Positions 12,481 through 23,354 of a stretch of 64,000 bases of DNA are shown piece after piece. A program made the translations under genes and the position numbers. The stretch is from Haematobia irritans (lineage: Eukaryota; Arthropoda; Insecta; Diptera; Muscidae), in assembly GCF_050003625.1 (NCBI RefSeq), contig NC_134398.1:79454003-79518002 (forward strand), read 5' to 3'. Position 1 is the stretch's first letter. Each line of letters starts with the position of its first letter. The notes beneath the pieces were generated by a model, which did not search any database, was not told where the DNA came from, and saw only the letters and a program-made list of their open reading frames with translations.

Positions 12481-12536
12481 TGATCGAAAGAAATAGCGAA
12501 AAGAGAACAAGATAATGAGTATTTATTCAACAACGT

Positions 12537-13078
12537 CCCAGCAAAAAAAGCGTCGCCAAAAAAGTAATGAAAGTGTTCTTTTTGGATCCGGAAGTGGTGC
12601 AAAATTGACGCAGAAGCGATGAATTTAACATGGGCTTGTCATAGGACGGAAGTCCTCCATTCCAACAGCCGGTGCGCTAAATTTACATCACTTCTTTAAG
12701 TGTGATCCGAATTCAATGATTTGGGTGTAAATTAAAAAATTCTGTGATATTTTATCAAAAAATATTTTTTTATAATTTTAATGGATTGTCTGAAAAGTTT
12801 AGCCTCAAATATTTTCAAAAATTCACAATTTTTTCAAATTGGATTTAGCATTTTTTTCTACAAAATTTAAATAATCTGTACCATTTTATGAATTCTTAAA
12901 CAATTTGAAACAAAAAAGTTAAAATTACCCGTTAAGAATATAAAAAAGCATGTTTTAAAAAATTGAATGAAAAGAACTTCTTGTGTAGTTAAAATAAAGA
13001 ACATCATTGGGAGTACATCTTCTGGAAGTGCTTTTATAGTTGTGCCTTTGGAAGAACTTCCAATTTTTTTTTGCTGGG
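12537..13078 (+). mobile_element. Family K element K1
   Basis: Ends CCCAGCAAAAAAAGC and TTTTTTTTGCTGGG form inverted repeats, and the element is flanked by GT on both sides (possible 2-bp duplication). 542 bp, AT-rich, with no convincing reading frame. A marker phrase 'aagtggtgcaaaattg' allows the other copies (17127, 25340, 41539) to be recognised. Confidence 0.75.
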
Positions 13079-13195
13079 GTATGATGGAGAGATAAGTCAG
13101 TGGAAGTAACTCGTAACGAACGGTTGGGTTTTTTTCGCGTAAATTGAAAAACACTATTGGCGAAATTCTTTCTGCAGCGTTTGAAATGTGTGCAT

Positions 13196-13957
13196 CAGTG
13201 TTGCCAGGTTGGGGGTTTTCCCCCCAAATTTAGGGGTTTTTTACACGTTTAGGGGTATTTTTGGGGGTAACATTTACATTTACAAGCAAGTATGCAATGA
13301 CATTCTTTTTTAAACGCATCTGTTGAAGGGGCATTTTTAATATTTGATACAATTAAAAACAAGGTTAGGTTAGGTGGCAGCCCGATGTATCAGTCTCACT
13401 TAGACTATTCAGTCCGTTGTGATAACACATTGGTTAACTTCTCTCTTATCACTGCCCGATTCCATGTTAAGCTCAATGTAAGGGTACCTCCTTTTTATAG
13501 CCGAGTCCGAACGGCGTTCCACATTGCAGTGCACTTAGACTTAGAGAAGCTTTGAAATCCTCAGAAATGTCACCAGCATTACTGAGGTGGGATAATCCAC
13601 CGCTGAAAAACTTTTTGGTGTTCGGTCGAAGCAGGAATCGAACCCGAATTTGTGATAAGTGGTGTAATGATTTTATCTAATAATTTTTATATACTTCAAA
13701 AGAAAATTTTTAGCATAAAAAACTTATTTTGTCTAAAATTGTGTTCCTCAGAAAAAATCTTCTTTAAGTTTATATATTTGTGTTAAATTTAATTTTTAAA
13801 GTGTATCACTACAGGATTTTTAACGAAATTTTGGGTCTCTTTTTATACTATTTACATACTTAAAATTTTTGGGGGTTTTTGAAAAAAGTATAGACCAATT
13901 TAGGGGTTTTTTTCTTACGATTTGGGGGGAAGAATCAAAAATTACCTGGCAACACTG
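13196..13957. mobile_element. Family P: hAT-type miniature transposon with perfect 8-bp duplication
   Basis: Perfect 14-bp terminal inverted repeats CAGTGTTGCCAGGT / ACCTGGCAACACTG, flanked on both sides by GTGTGCAT (13188-13195 and 13958-13965). An 8-bp duplication plus a CAG-type end is the hAT signature. The internal sequence is non-coding with G-rich 'ttaggggtttttt' motifs near both ends, and holds a SINE at 13370-13660. No transposase is encoded. Confidence 0.9.
13370..13660 (-). mobile_element. SINE copy nested in hAT element P
   Basis: Minus-strand SINE: TAACC-type tail at 13372, body, then the tRNA-like head truncated around the B box (GGGTTCGATTCC at about 13630-13645). Target duplication not resolved. 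Confidence 0.75.
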
Positions 13958-13997
13958 GTGTGCATAAATATTTTGAGCACAATAACAAATCGTACAA

Positions 13998-14520
13998 AGA
14001 CCACATAAAGTGTATATATTCTGGGTGTAGTGAAATTTTGAGTCGATTTAGCGATGTCCGTCCGTCCGTAGAAATCACGCTAACTTCCGCAAGAAACATG
14101 CTATCGACTTGAAAATTGGCACAAGTAGTTGTTATGGACGTAGTTCGGATAGTATGACAAAAGCAAATTATATCCAATCCGGTCGAAATTTAGTACGTGA
14201 TGTTAGTATTTTACCTCTAATAACCATACAAAAATTTGTCCATATCGTAACATAAATATAAACTGATCCGCAGATTTAACCTCCGGAGCCTCTTGGAGGA
14301 GCAAATTTTATCCGATTCGATTGAAATTTGGTACGTGGTGTTGGTCCATGTCGGTCCATAAATATATACAGCCCCCCGATCCCCAGATTTGATCTCCGGA
14401 ACCTCTTGGAGGACCAAACACCCTCCGATTCGATTGAAATTTTGTACGTGGTGTTAGTATGTGATCACCAACATTCATATCTGTCCATAATTATATTACC
14501 CCATATATACCGAAAATCAT
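13998..14520 (-). repeat. Family A fragment A4 (degenerate)
   Basis: Contains the TATATATTCTGGG core, a two-unit GTCC run, and about two decayed 153-bp units. Both ends are missing. Probably the oldest A copy in the window. Confidence 0.65.
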
Positions 14521-14848
14521 CTAGTTTAAACATACATTTTAAATCAAAAGGTGGGTACCGTATTGATCTTTTAAAATTGAAAATTTTTTTCACTCCCAGT
14601 GCTTAAAACCAAGAATGGAATGGGTTCGTTGGAAGATTAACCCTCAAGTTGCGGAGTAGCTTTGATATTAATATTAAATTGCGTTTTGGTTTATCTGTCT
14701 TTTTCAATTTGAACCCAAGCAGAAAGGATCATATCTGATAAACAACCTAATGAGCTGCATTACAATCTCTATGTATTTGTAAAAAATCTTTCTTTTGGAT
14801 TTAAAAATATTAAAAATATACGAAAATCGCAATAAATGTGTATAATAA

Positions 14849-15402
14849 CACAAAAAAAAACAACATTTCTGATTCATTCACGAAATTGATTGATCCAATT
14901 AATTTTTTTAATTGAAAAGTCTTTAATCACGGAAATGATAGTATCAATCACAGTTTTAATTGGGCATAAAAAATATTTGATTATAAATTAATTAATTGAT
15001 TAAAAAATTAATCAATTTTTTAATTGATTCCATTAAAACTTTAATTGATGTTGATTTCAAAACTAAATGAATTTCTTGAATTCAAGACGTGCCTATTTTC
15101 AATTACTTTTTTATCTGATTTTGGATTTTTGGTTTGATTAAAAAAATTGATTGTTTGAAATAAATTTATTCTTAAATTTAAAAAAAAAAATCCATCAATC
15201 CAAAAGCGATTTAGTCTTCCGAGTTTGGTTAAAAAGGTAATTGTATCAAGTCATTTTTTTTAATTCAATCATTCATTTAATTAGCTCTTTTTCCTATCTT
15301 GATTAAAAAGTTAATTGTATCAATTAATTTATTAATTGAAAAAATTTTTCAACTTCAATCAACTTTTTAATTGGAAATATTTTGGTGGTATATTTTTCTG
15401 TG
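14849..15402. repeat. Family J copy J1
   Basis: Starts CACAAAAAAAAACAAC and ends TTTTTCTGTG. The interior is dominated by ATTGATTAAATTAA-like palindromic motifs. Flanks are AA on both sides, so if the ends are right the duplication is not TA here. No coding potential. Confidence 0.5.
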
Positions 15403-15549
15403 AAAAATATTTTTTTTACTTTCCAGAATTTGCAAAGTATCATCAATATAATATTAAATATTATATTGCTTCTCCATTATTTTTGTCTCTGATTGGTTCA
15501 AATTTTTATTGACGATTTCAATGTGTGGAAATTTGGAAAGGAATTACTA

Positions 15550-16974
15550 CACCCAGAAAAAAGTGACCCCTTCTTTAAGTTAAAATGAACTCATTGTGAA
15601 GAAAGTTGGACTTCGTATAGCGCCAAAGACATTTTTATTTGTTTGAACGATGTGATTTTCGTAGAAATTAGGAATAATGCATTCCATATATTAGTTAACA
15701 TTTTCCTATATTTATATACCACTATACTACAGAATGAAAAAATTTAACTAATTTGAATTCATATATGGAATGATTTTATTGAAATTTTTTCATTCATTTC
15801 GACAAATCTTACACATTTGTGGTAAAACTTTTACTTCATAATTAGAACTGCTTACCTTCATTTTTAAATACAATTTTATTTATTTCTATAAGCAATTTTA
15901 TCTTCAATAAAAGACATGTTTTATTAATATATTGAATATATTTATTAAGAATCAACAGCATCGAATCTCTTTGAAATATTAGTTTATTATTCCACTATTT
16001 CCAATTTCCGTGTGATATTATCAACTGTAAAACGCACTTTTTCTTCTTCTTGTACTTTTCACTTTTAATAAGTTGCTGCCTAACGATTTTGTCCTCCTTT
16101 TACAATTTCAATACCTACAAATATAAAAAAAATCATACAACATTTTTGTTGCAAAAGGTTAGCGTCACTGAATATTACCTGATAATTGAAGATTCCAAAA
16201 TGAAGACAAATGAAAGGGTTGTTATTCTGCTGGTGTTTTCTTTCTTTATACACTATCACGAACATTGATAGATTTATTTAAAAAAACGAATATTTAAAAT
16301 AACAAATATTTTATATATTTTATTTGTTATTTATTATATTATTTTACCATATTATTTTTTAACAATCTCTCCGTATACCAAAACAACGCGATTCCAACTA
16401 AAAAAACAACCGACGCGCAAATATATCGATTACACCCACGCGCAAACACATCGATTACGATGACAGGTATCGATTACAGGTAGACAATAGAAATTTAGGA
16501 AAATTTCCTATATTCTAACAAGTGTGTTTCCTTAAGTTTTGAAAGGATTGCATACTTCTTAGTACGAATGAACTAAAATATTTTTCTATGCCAAGTGTTG
16601 TTCGTATGTATGAAAAACTTTCTATTATAAAGGAAGTCGCAATTATCATTTTATAAGAAATTTTACTAATTTTGAGGAAACTTGGTTTTAGTTCGGTTTT
16701 TGTTTATTTTTACGAATGCTTTGTTATCGGCGAATAAAATTTTCTTTTTCGGTAGTAAATTCTTATACCCAGCGAAGAAAATAGTATGAGTAAAATTCCA
16801 TGCCTTATTCTAGTTAATGAACTATTCCTAACTGCTTACAGTTTAGGATTTTTTTTACTGAAATGAGTAAATTTTATTATTTTTCACAAAAATTTACCTT
16901 AATGGAAATAAAATGGATAAACTATATTGATGAAAATTTTTTCCTTTAGTTTCGAAGGCACTTTTTTCTGGGTG
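15550..16974. mobile_element. Family H element H1, complete, 1425 bp
   Basis: Perfect 16-bp inverted repeats CACCCAGAAAAAAGTG at both ends, inside TA duplications at 15548-15549 and 16975-16976. A second copy (H2, 60366-61659) is very similar over about 1.3 kb, so the family was recently active. No transposase domain is visible. On the minus strand, around 16080-16200, a stretch with GT/AG-like splice signals (CAG|GTAATA near 16180 and TTTGTAG near 16115) could be remains of an exon, but this is weak. Confidence 0.85.
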
Positions 16975-17126
16975 TACTAAAATTAAACTTGCCGAGCCCC
17001 TAATACACTTTTTATGCTGAAAGTCAACAACGACAAAAGAAGAATATAAATCTTCAACCTGGAACTAAGAAGTCCACTTGATATTCTATCCTGCATAGAT
17101 GTTTAACAAAATTAACTATTAATTGC

Positions 17127-17282
17127 CCAGCGGAAAAAGCGTCGCCAAAAAAGTAGTGAAAATGTTTTTTTTTTATCCGGAAGTGGTGCAAAATTGGCGC
17201 AGAAGCGATGAATTTAAAATGGGTTTGTCATAGGATGCATGTCCACCATTTCAATAGCCGCACATTGGTTCCAAATAGCTTT
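17127..17282 (+). repeat. Family K fragment, cut by A5
   Basis: CCCAGCGGAAAAAGCGTCGCC start followed by the K marker phrase; the sequence breaks off where family A copy A5 begins in a T-rich site. The rest of K is not found on the other side. Confidence 0.6.
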
Positions 17283-18940
17283 TTTATACCCTCCACCATA
17301 GGACGGGGGGTATATTAACTTTGTCATTCCGTTTGTAACACATCGAAATATTGCCCTAAGACCCCATAAAGTATATATATTCTGGGTCGTGGTGAAATTC
17401 TGAGTCGATCTGAGCATGTCCGTCCGTCCGTCTGTTGAAATCACGCTAACTTCCGAACGAAACAAGCTATCGACTTGAAACTTGGCACAAGTAGTTCTTA
17501 TTGATGTAGGTCGGATGGTATTGCAAATGGGCCATATCGGTCCACTTTTACGTATAGCCCCCATATAAACGGACCCCCAAATTTGGCTTGCGAGGCCTCT
17601 AAGAGATGCAAATTTAATCCGATCCGGCTGAAATTTGGTACATGGTGTTAGTATATGGTCTCTACCAACCATTCCAAAATTGGTCCACATCGGTCCATAA
17701 TTATATATAGCCCCCATATAAACCTATCCCCCGATTTGGCTTGCGGAGCCTCTAAGAGAAGCAAATTTCATCCGATCCGGCTGAAATTTGGTACATGGTG
17801 TTAGTATATGGTCTCTAACAAACATGCAAAAATTGGTCCACATCGGTCCATAATTATATATAGCCCCCATATAAACCGATCCCCCGATTTGGCTTGCGAG
17901 GCCTCTAAGAGAAGCAAATTTCATCCGGTGCGGCTGAAATTTGGTACATGGTGTTAGTATATGGTCTCTAACACCCATGCAAAAATTGGTCCACATCGGT
18001 CCATAATTATATATAGCCCCCATATAAACCGATCCCCCGATGTGGCTTGCGAGGCCTCTAAGAGAAGCAAATTTCATCCGATCCGGCTGAAATTTGGTAC
18101 ATGGTGTTAGTATATGGTCTCTAACAACCATGCAAAAATTGGTCCACATCGGTCCATAATTATATATAGCCCCCATATAAACCAATCACCAGATTTGACC
18201 TCCGAAGCCTCTTTGAAGACCAAAATTCATCCGCTTCAGTTGAAATTTGGTACGTGGTGTTAATATATGGTCTCAAACTCCCATGCAAAAGTTGGTCGAA
18301 ATCGGTCCATAATTATATATAGGCCCATATAAGCCGAACCCCAGATTTGACCTCCAGAGCCCCTTGGAAGAGCAAAATTCTTCCCATTCGGTTGAAATTT
18401 GGTACGTGATGTTAGTATATGGTATCCAACAACCGTGCAGGAATTGGTTCTTATCAGCCCATAATTATATATAGCTCCCATATAAACCGATCCCCAGATT
18501 TGACCTCCGGTGCCTTTTGGAGAAGCAAAATTCATCCGATCTGCTTGAAATTTGGTACGTGGTGATCGTATATGATATTTAACAACCATGCCAAAAGTGG
18601 TCCATATCAGTCCATAATCATATATAGCCCCATATAAACCGATCCCGATATTTGGTTTTGGAGCCTCTTGGAGGAGCAAATTTCATCCGAGTGAGTTGAA
18701 ATTTGGTACATTGTGCTAGTATATGGTCGTTAACAACCATGCCTAACTAGGTCCATATCGGTCTATAGTTATATATATCCCTCAGATAAATCGATTTCCA
18801 ATCACACAAAAATTGGTCCATATCAAGTTCATAATTGTATATAGCCCCCATATAAGCCCTATTTCAATTCTGGCTCTCTACGTACCGTGCAAAAAGTCCA
18901 TATCGATTCGTAATTATTTGTAGACTTAACTATATGTAAT
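17283..18940 (-). repeat. Family A repeat copy A5, main part
   Basis: The best-preserved array of the 153-bp unit: consecutive units start at 17710, 17863, 18016 and 18169, exactly 153 bp apart. The minus strand is open in one frame from 18185 to 17214 apart from a single nonsense change near 17724. The remaining terminal piece of this copy lies at 19827-19975, so about 890 bp of other sequence now separates them. Confidence 0.88.
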
Positions 18941-19826
18941 TGTATATATATATTCCAAAGCTCATTCCCAAATTTTTAAACGACCCAATTCAGGATGTGT
19001 GTAAGTTTATACAACGAAAGAAATCATTTACATATTTTATTAAAGTTTTCAGCGAATGTTAAAAATTTTACGAACATAGAAATATGTACTAAATATATTA
19101 AATTAACTTTCCATAGTAAAAAGTTTGCGCTGTGATACTTTCGTCGTGATCCAGACTAATAGTCGAAGTCACGAGAATTCTCGTGAGTCTAAAAATTGTT
19201 GTGAACCGTTAATCGTCTTTAAAAGTTCTGTTTGCGCGAACGTACATGAGTATTTCGTGAATGTGCTTGAGAGAGAGAAAGAATTCTACCAACACGTCAC
19301 AGGTTAGACTCACAATGAAAATGTTCATTTTTACGAAGAGAATTCTTTCAGTGTAGTTTCCAAAAAACGCGCTTGACCAAAAAAAACTGGTATTTAGATA
19401 AAGGTACTTACCTGCGATAAAAATACAATATGGTGCGCCAAAAATGTTGTAAATGTCAACATTTCGAATCGCGGTACCGATACCACGGTTTATTTGCGGG
19501 TAAATTCGACAATGTTCTTAAGAAGATTCTTAATAATAACAATAAATGACATTTTATTGTTTGTATCAATTTATTTTTCGTTACGTAGCAACTCCATAAA
19601 CAGTTTTACGCATTATACTAAAATCAATAACTTTTATACTTGGTCCAATTGAACATAGTAATTGATGTGTTGTGAATTCAATTACCAGTGAATTTTGATA
19701 TTTTTGCCAGTTTTTCATTCAACCAATTATTTTCATGTTTGACTTAATAAAAATCGTATTTGATATAATTTTTTCATTCAATTATGCCAATAATTGATTT
19801 TTTATTTTTCTTCAGTTTTTTTCTGT
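18941..19826. repeat. Foreign segment inside A5 (O-like and J-like pieces)
   Basis: Interrupts A5 between its 'gtagactt' block and its terminal block. Contains a CGTGA-rich stretch at 19110-19330 resembling hAT element O (43213-43719) and a family J-like stretch at about 19620-19822 ending CTGTG next to TA. Left junction unclear, so an associated deletion is likely. Confidence 0.55.
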
Positions 19827-19975
19827 GTAGAAAACGATGTTAAGAAGTTTTAAGATACCACAACCCAAGTATTTCGATTGTGGATGACAGTCTTTCGTAG
19901 AAGTTTCTACGCAATTCATGGTGGAGGATACATAAGATTCGGCCTGGCCGAACTTACGGCCGTATATACTTGTTT
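19827..19975 (-). repeat. Family A copy A5, terminal block
   Basis: Carries the expected end of family A: 'gaagtttctacgcaat', GGTGGAGGATACATAAG, the GGCCTGGCCGAACTTACGGCC palindrome and ATACTTGTT. Confidence 0.85.
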
Positions 19976-20147
19976 GGAAATAATTCTGCAACTTTTGAAC
20001 GGATAACGATATCAACATAATTTATTCTGTGTGTGAAAGGGCTGACCTGTAGGCGGTTGATTTGAAGCGATTTCGATGATTTTTCTTTGCTGGGTAGAAC
20101 TTGTAAAGCACTACAAAAAAGTTTGCGTGACTGTGTAATTATCATTT

Positions 20148-20345
20148 ACCGTTCGCAAGATATGGGTCCCACAATTTATTGGTTTGCAAAATTTTGTCAT
20201 AGTGGGGTTAGTATTTTTAAACTAGAAGTTCCGTTTTTAGAAGTTTACCGTTCGCAAGATATGGGCCCACAATTTATTGGTTTACAAATTTTGTCATAGT
20301 GGGGTCAGTATTTTTAACCTAGAAGTTCCGTTTTTGAGTGGATTC
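20148..20345. repeat. 99-bp tandem duplication
   Basis: Two adjacent copies of a block starting TTACCGTTCGCAAGATATGG, offset by 99 bp, differing by a few substitutions and small indels. Surrounding 19976-20970 is otherwise without recognised features. Confidence 0.7.
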
Positions 20346-20970
20346 GTAAATTTTCTTCTTAACTGCATTCCCTACAATTCTAGAAGAAAAAATGTGTACC
20401 CATGTGTTTTTGATTAAAAGTTGTAAAGTCCACAAATTAGAATTTCAAAACAATATCGAACTTTGACCATTTTTTGTGGAAAAGGCACATACGTTCTTTC
20501 TGTCGTAACATTTTTTATAGATTTCTCCCAATCTTTTTTTACTTTTTTCTTATAGAACACCAAATAAGGATACGTTTTAAGCTTTTATCGGCCATTGTGG
20601 TCAAGTAGTATATGAGTTCCTCTCCTCCCAAAATCGGCAATTTTTCAAAAAGAAAAACAGCTGAGAAATATGCAAACGTTTTTTCAACAAATGTCCTCAT
20701 TTTGGGGATTTTTGATACCAATTATGGGAATGGTATATTCAACAATATTTCTTAAAACAATTATCCCTGCAAAAATCAATAAAAATCATAATGATATCAC
20801 AACTAGTTCAAAAGTTATTAAGGTTTCAATTCATATTTTTAATTCCCAAAAAATCTGAATTTTTGAAAAAAAAAATATGTTCCGTGCTACAAAAACTTCA
20901 AAATGTCGTATTTTTGTTCTTTTCAATTGCATATGAATGGAGCTCTCTCAAATACCTTTCCAACGATGTA

Positions 20971-22169
20971 ACAGGTTGTCTGATAAGTCCCCGGTCTAAC
21001 AAAGAAAAACATTTTTTTTTGCAAAAATTCGTTTTTATTATTCAAGAGCGATACAACGATTATAACGACCTTCCAGTTTTTTGATACCATTTTGGTAGTA
21101 CTCCTTCGGTTTTTCCTCACAATAGGCCTCAGTTTCGGCGATCACCTCTTCATTGCAGCCAAATTTTTTCCCTGCGAGCATCCTTTTGAGGTCTGAGTAC
21201 AAGAAAAAGTCGCTGAGGGACAGATCTGAGGAATACGGTGGGTGGGGAAGCAATTCGAAGCCCAATTCATGAATTTTTGCCATCGTTCTCAATGACTTGT
21301 GGCACGGCCTTCAAACGCTCTAATAACGCCATATAATAGTCACTGTTGATGGGTTTTCCCTTCTCAAGATAATCGATAAAAATTATTCCATGCGCATCCC
21401 AAAAAACAGAGGCCATTACTTTGCCAGCGGACTTTTGAATCTTTCCACGCTTCGGAGACGGTTCACCGGTCGCCGTCCACTCAGCCGACTGTCGATTGGA
21501 CTCAGGAGTGTAGTGATGGAGCCATGTTTCATCCATTGTCACATATCGACAGAAAAACTCGGGTGTATTGCGAGTTAACAGCTGCAAACACCGCTCAGAA
21601 TCATCAACACGTTGTTGTTTTTGCTCAAATGTGAGTTCGCGCGGCACCCATTTTGCACAGAGCTTCCGCATATCCAAATATTGATGAATGATATGACCAA
21701 CACGTTCCTTTGATATCTTTAAGGTCTCTGCTATATCGATCAACTTCATTTTACGGTCATTCAAAATCATTTTGTGGATTTTTTTTGATGTTTTCGTCGG
21801 TAACCACCTCTTTCGGGCGTCCACTGCGTTCACCGTCGACCGTGCTCATTTCACCACGCTTGAATTTTGCATACCAATCAATTATTGTTGATTTCCCTGG
21901 GGCAGAGTCCGGAAACTCATTATAAAGCCAAATTTTTGCTTCTACCGTATTTTTCCCCTTCAGAAAACAGTATTTTATCAAAACACGAAATTCCTTTTTT
22001 TCAATTTTTTCACAATAACAAAAGTTGCTTCACAAAAGATGCTCTATCTCACAAACTAATTGACTTACAGACGTCAAATTTTGACACGACTCATTTGAAT
22101 AAAAATAATATGCATTTAGTACTAGCGACGCCATCTATATGTCAGACCGGGGCTTATCAGCCAACCTGT
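20971..22169 (-). mobile_element. Himar-like mariner (irritans subfamily), internally deleted
   Basis: Terminal repeats ACAGGTTGTCTGATAAG and, at the other end, its near-complement, each next to TA (20969-20970, 22170-22171). These match the known Himar-type end. Length 1199 bp is about 60 bp short of the full-length element, because a block of the transposase gene is missing. The ends are almost intact, so the copy is a potential non-autonomous substrate. Confidence 0.93.
21038..21990 (-). pseudogene. Mariner transposase, irritans subfamily, broken
   Basis: Three minus-strand frames make up the gene. 21981 to about 21790 holds the DNA-binding region (LIKYCFLKGKNTVEAK-type start, FPDSAPGKSTIIDWYAKF). 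21833-21267 holds WVPREL and the first catalytic D in VTMDETWLHHYTPE. 21292-21038 holds the C-terminal part ending KLEGRYNRCIALE. A shift in an A run near 21775-21785 separates the first two. An internal deletion at about 21298-21305 removes the segment that carries the second catalytic aspartate and its HQDNA-type motif. The last part has SSDLSLSDFF, so the third D remains, although SPDLAPSD is usual. Inactive. Confidence 0.9.
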
Positions 22170-22194
22170 TATTATATTTAGACTCAATGTATTA

Positions 22195-22337
22195 TATTTA
22201 GACTACCTGAGCAAAATTTCAAGTAAATCGGAGTAAAACTGTGGCTTCGGAGTGAAAATTTAGTTTCCTGTGGCCATGTATATCAGACAATAGATATATA
22301 TGGGAGCTATCTAAATCTGAACCGATTTCCACCAAAA
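22195..22337 (-). repeat. Family B fragment
   Basis: Contains 'atatatgggagctat', 'ctaaatctgaaccgattt' and 'caagtaaatcggagtaaaac', phrases of the family B unit. Both ends lost. Confidence 0.55.
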
Positions 22338-22455
22338 ATTGAATTAAAAGAACTTCCTATGTAGTTAAAATAAAGAATATTTTAGGGAGGACATTTTTGG
22401 AAGTGCTTTTAAAATTGTGCCTTTGGAACAACTTCCAAATTTTGTTGCTTGATGA
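22338..22455 (+). repeat. Family K 3' fragment
   Basis: Matches the last 120 bp of K1 (GTGCCTTTGGAACAACTTCC near the end, TTGTTGCTTG-like decayed terminus). Confidence 0.55.
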
Positions 22456-22899
22456 ACAAAACTAAGCTATAATTATTGTGTTTACTTTCAAAAAACTTAT
22501 TTAGCCTACAGACTATTCATTTATTGGAAATCTAGGCGCATCTACATATTAGAAGGAACATTCTGACATGGTTGTTATGATAAGAAAGATAATGATTTAT
22601 ATAGTTTATGTTTTTACCCTTTAGCATAGACGAATAAAGGTATAGACGTCTTATGTACAGTGATTTTTTAATTTGGCTTTAATTGTTTTCTTTCGCCGTC
22701 TACGCCTTTACTTGTTATTGATCATAATTGTATCTGTATGTTATGTTATGACAAAACCCCCAAATAACAAGAACCAAATTCTTTGGTTTAGCATAATTCA
22801 CAAGAATAAAATATTGAATATATTTTATAAGAAACGCATATTTTCTTTTATTTCAAACGAAATTAAACAAGATTTTGGGTGCGCAATATATTAATTTCT

Positions 22900-23219
22900 G
22901 AATATTGCCAATATCAACTAATTATTCAATTGAATCAATCAAATGGTTGATTAATTTTTGATCGATATTAATTGAAGTTTTAATTGATACAATTAAAACA
23001 TTGATTGAACTTTATGTTAAAAACCAATTATTTTTTAATTGATTCAATCGCACAATTAATTGATTCCGTGATAAAAGTCAATTAAATTTTTAATTGAAAA
23101 TCGTGTTGGTTTTCAATCAAAATGGGTGATTGATATTATCATGTTCGTGATTGAAAACATTTCAATTAAATAAATGATTGAATCCGCGATTTTCGTGATT
23201 GAAATAAAAAAAATGTGTG
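22900..23219. repeat. Family J copy J2
   Basis: Repeated 'ttgattcaattaa' and 'aattgaaaa' palindromic motifs; the right end reads GTG followed by TA (23220-23221). Left end uncertain. Bases 22456-22899 hold nothing I recognise. Confidence 0.45.
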
Positions 23220-23354
23220 TAACTAACTCTTAAAACTTAATTGAGGTTCATGTACCAAATGGTTCCTAGTAGACGAATTGTTATTTCAAAATTTTAATAT
23301 ATGCTCTCAAAAAGAGATATAAAGATTTTGATTGACTTGGATTTTCGTATTGAT

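Noticed and set aside
13198..13280. G-quadruplex or telomere-like signal (TTAGGGGT)
   Set aside because: The motifs are subterminal repeats of hAT element P and occur at both its ends.
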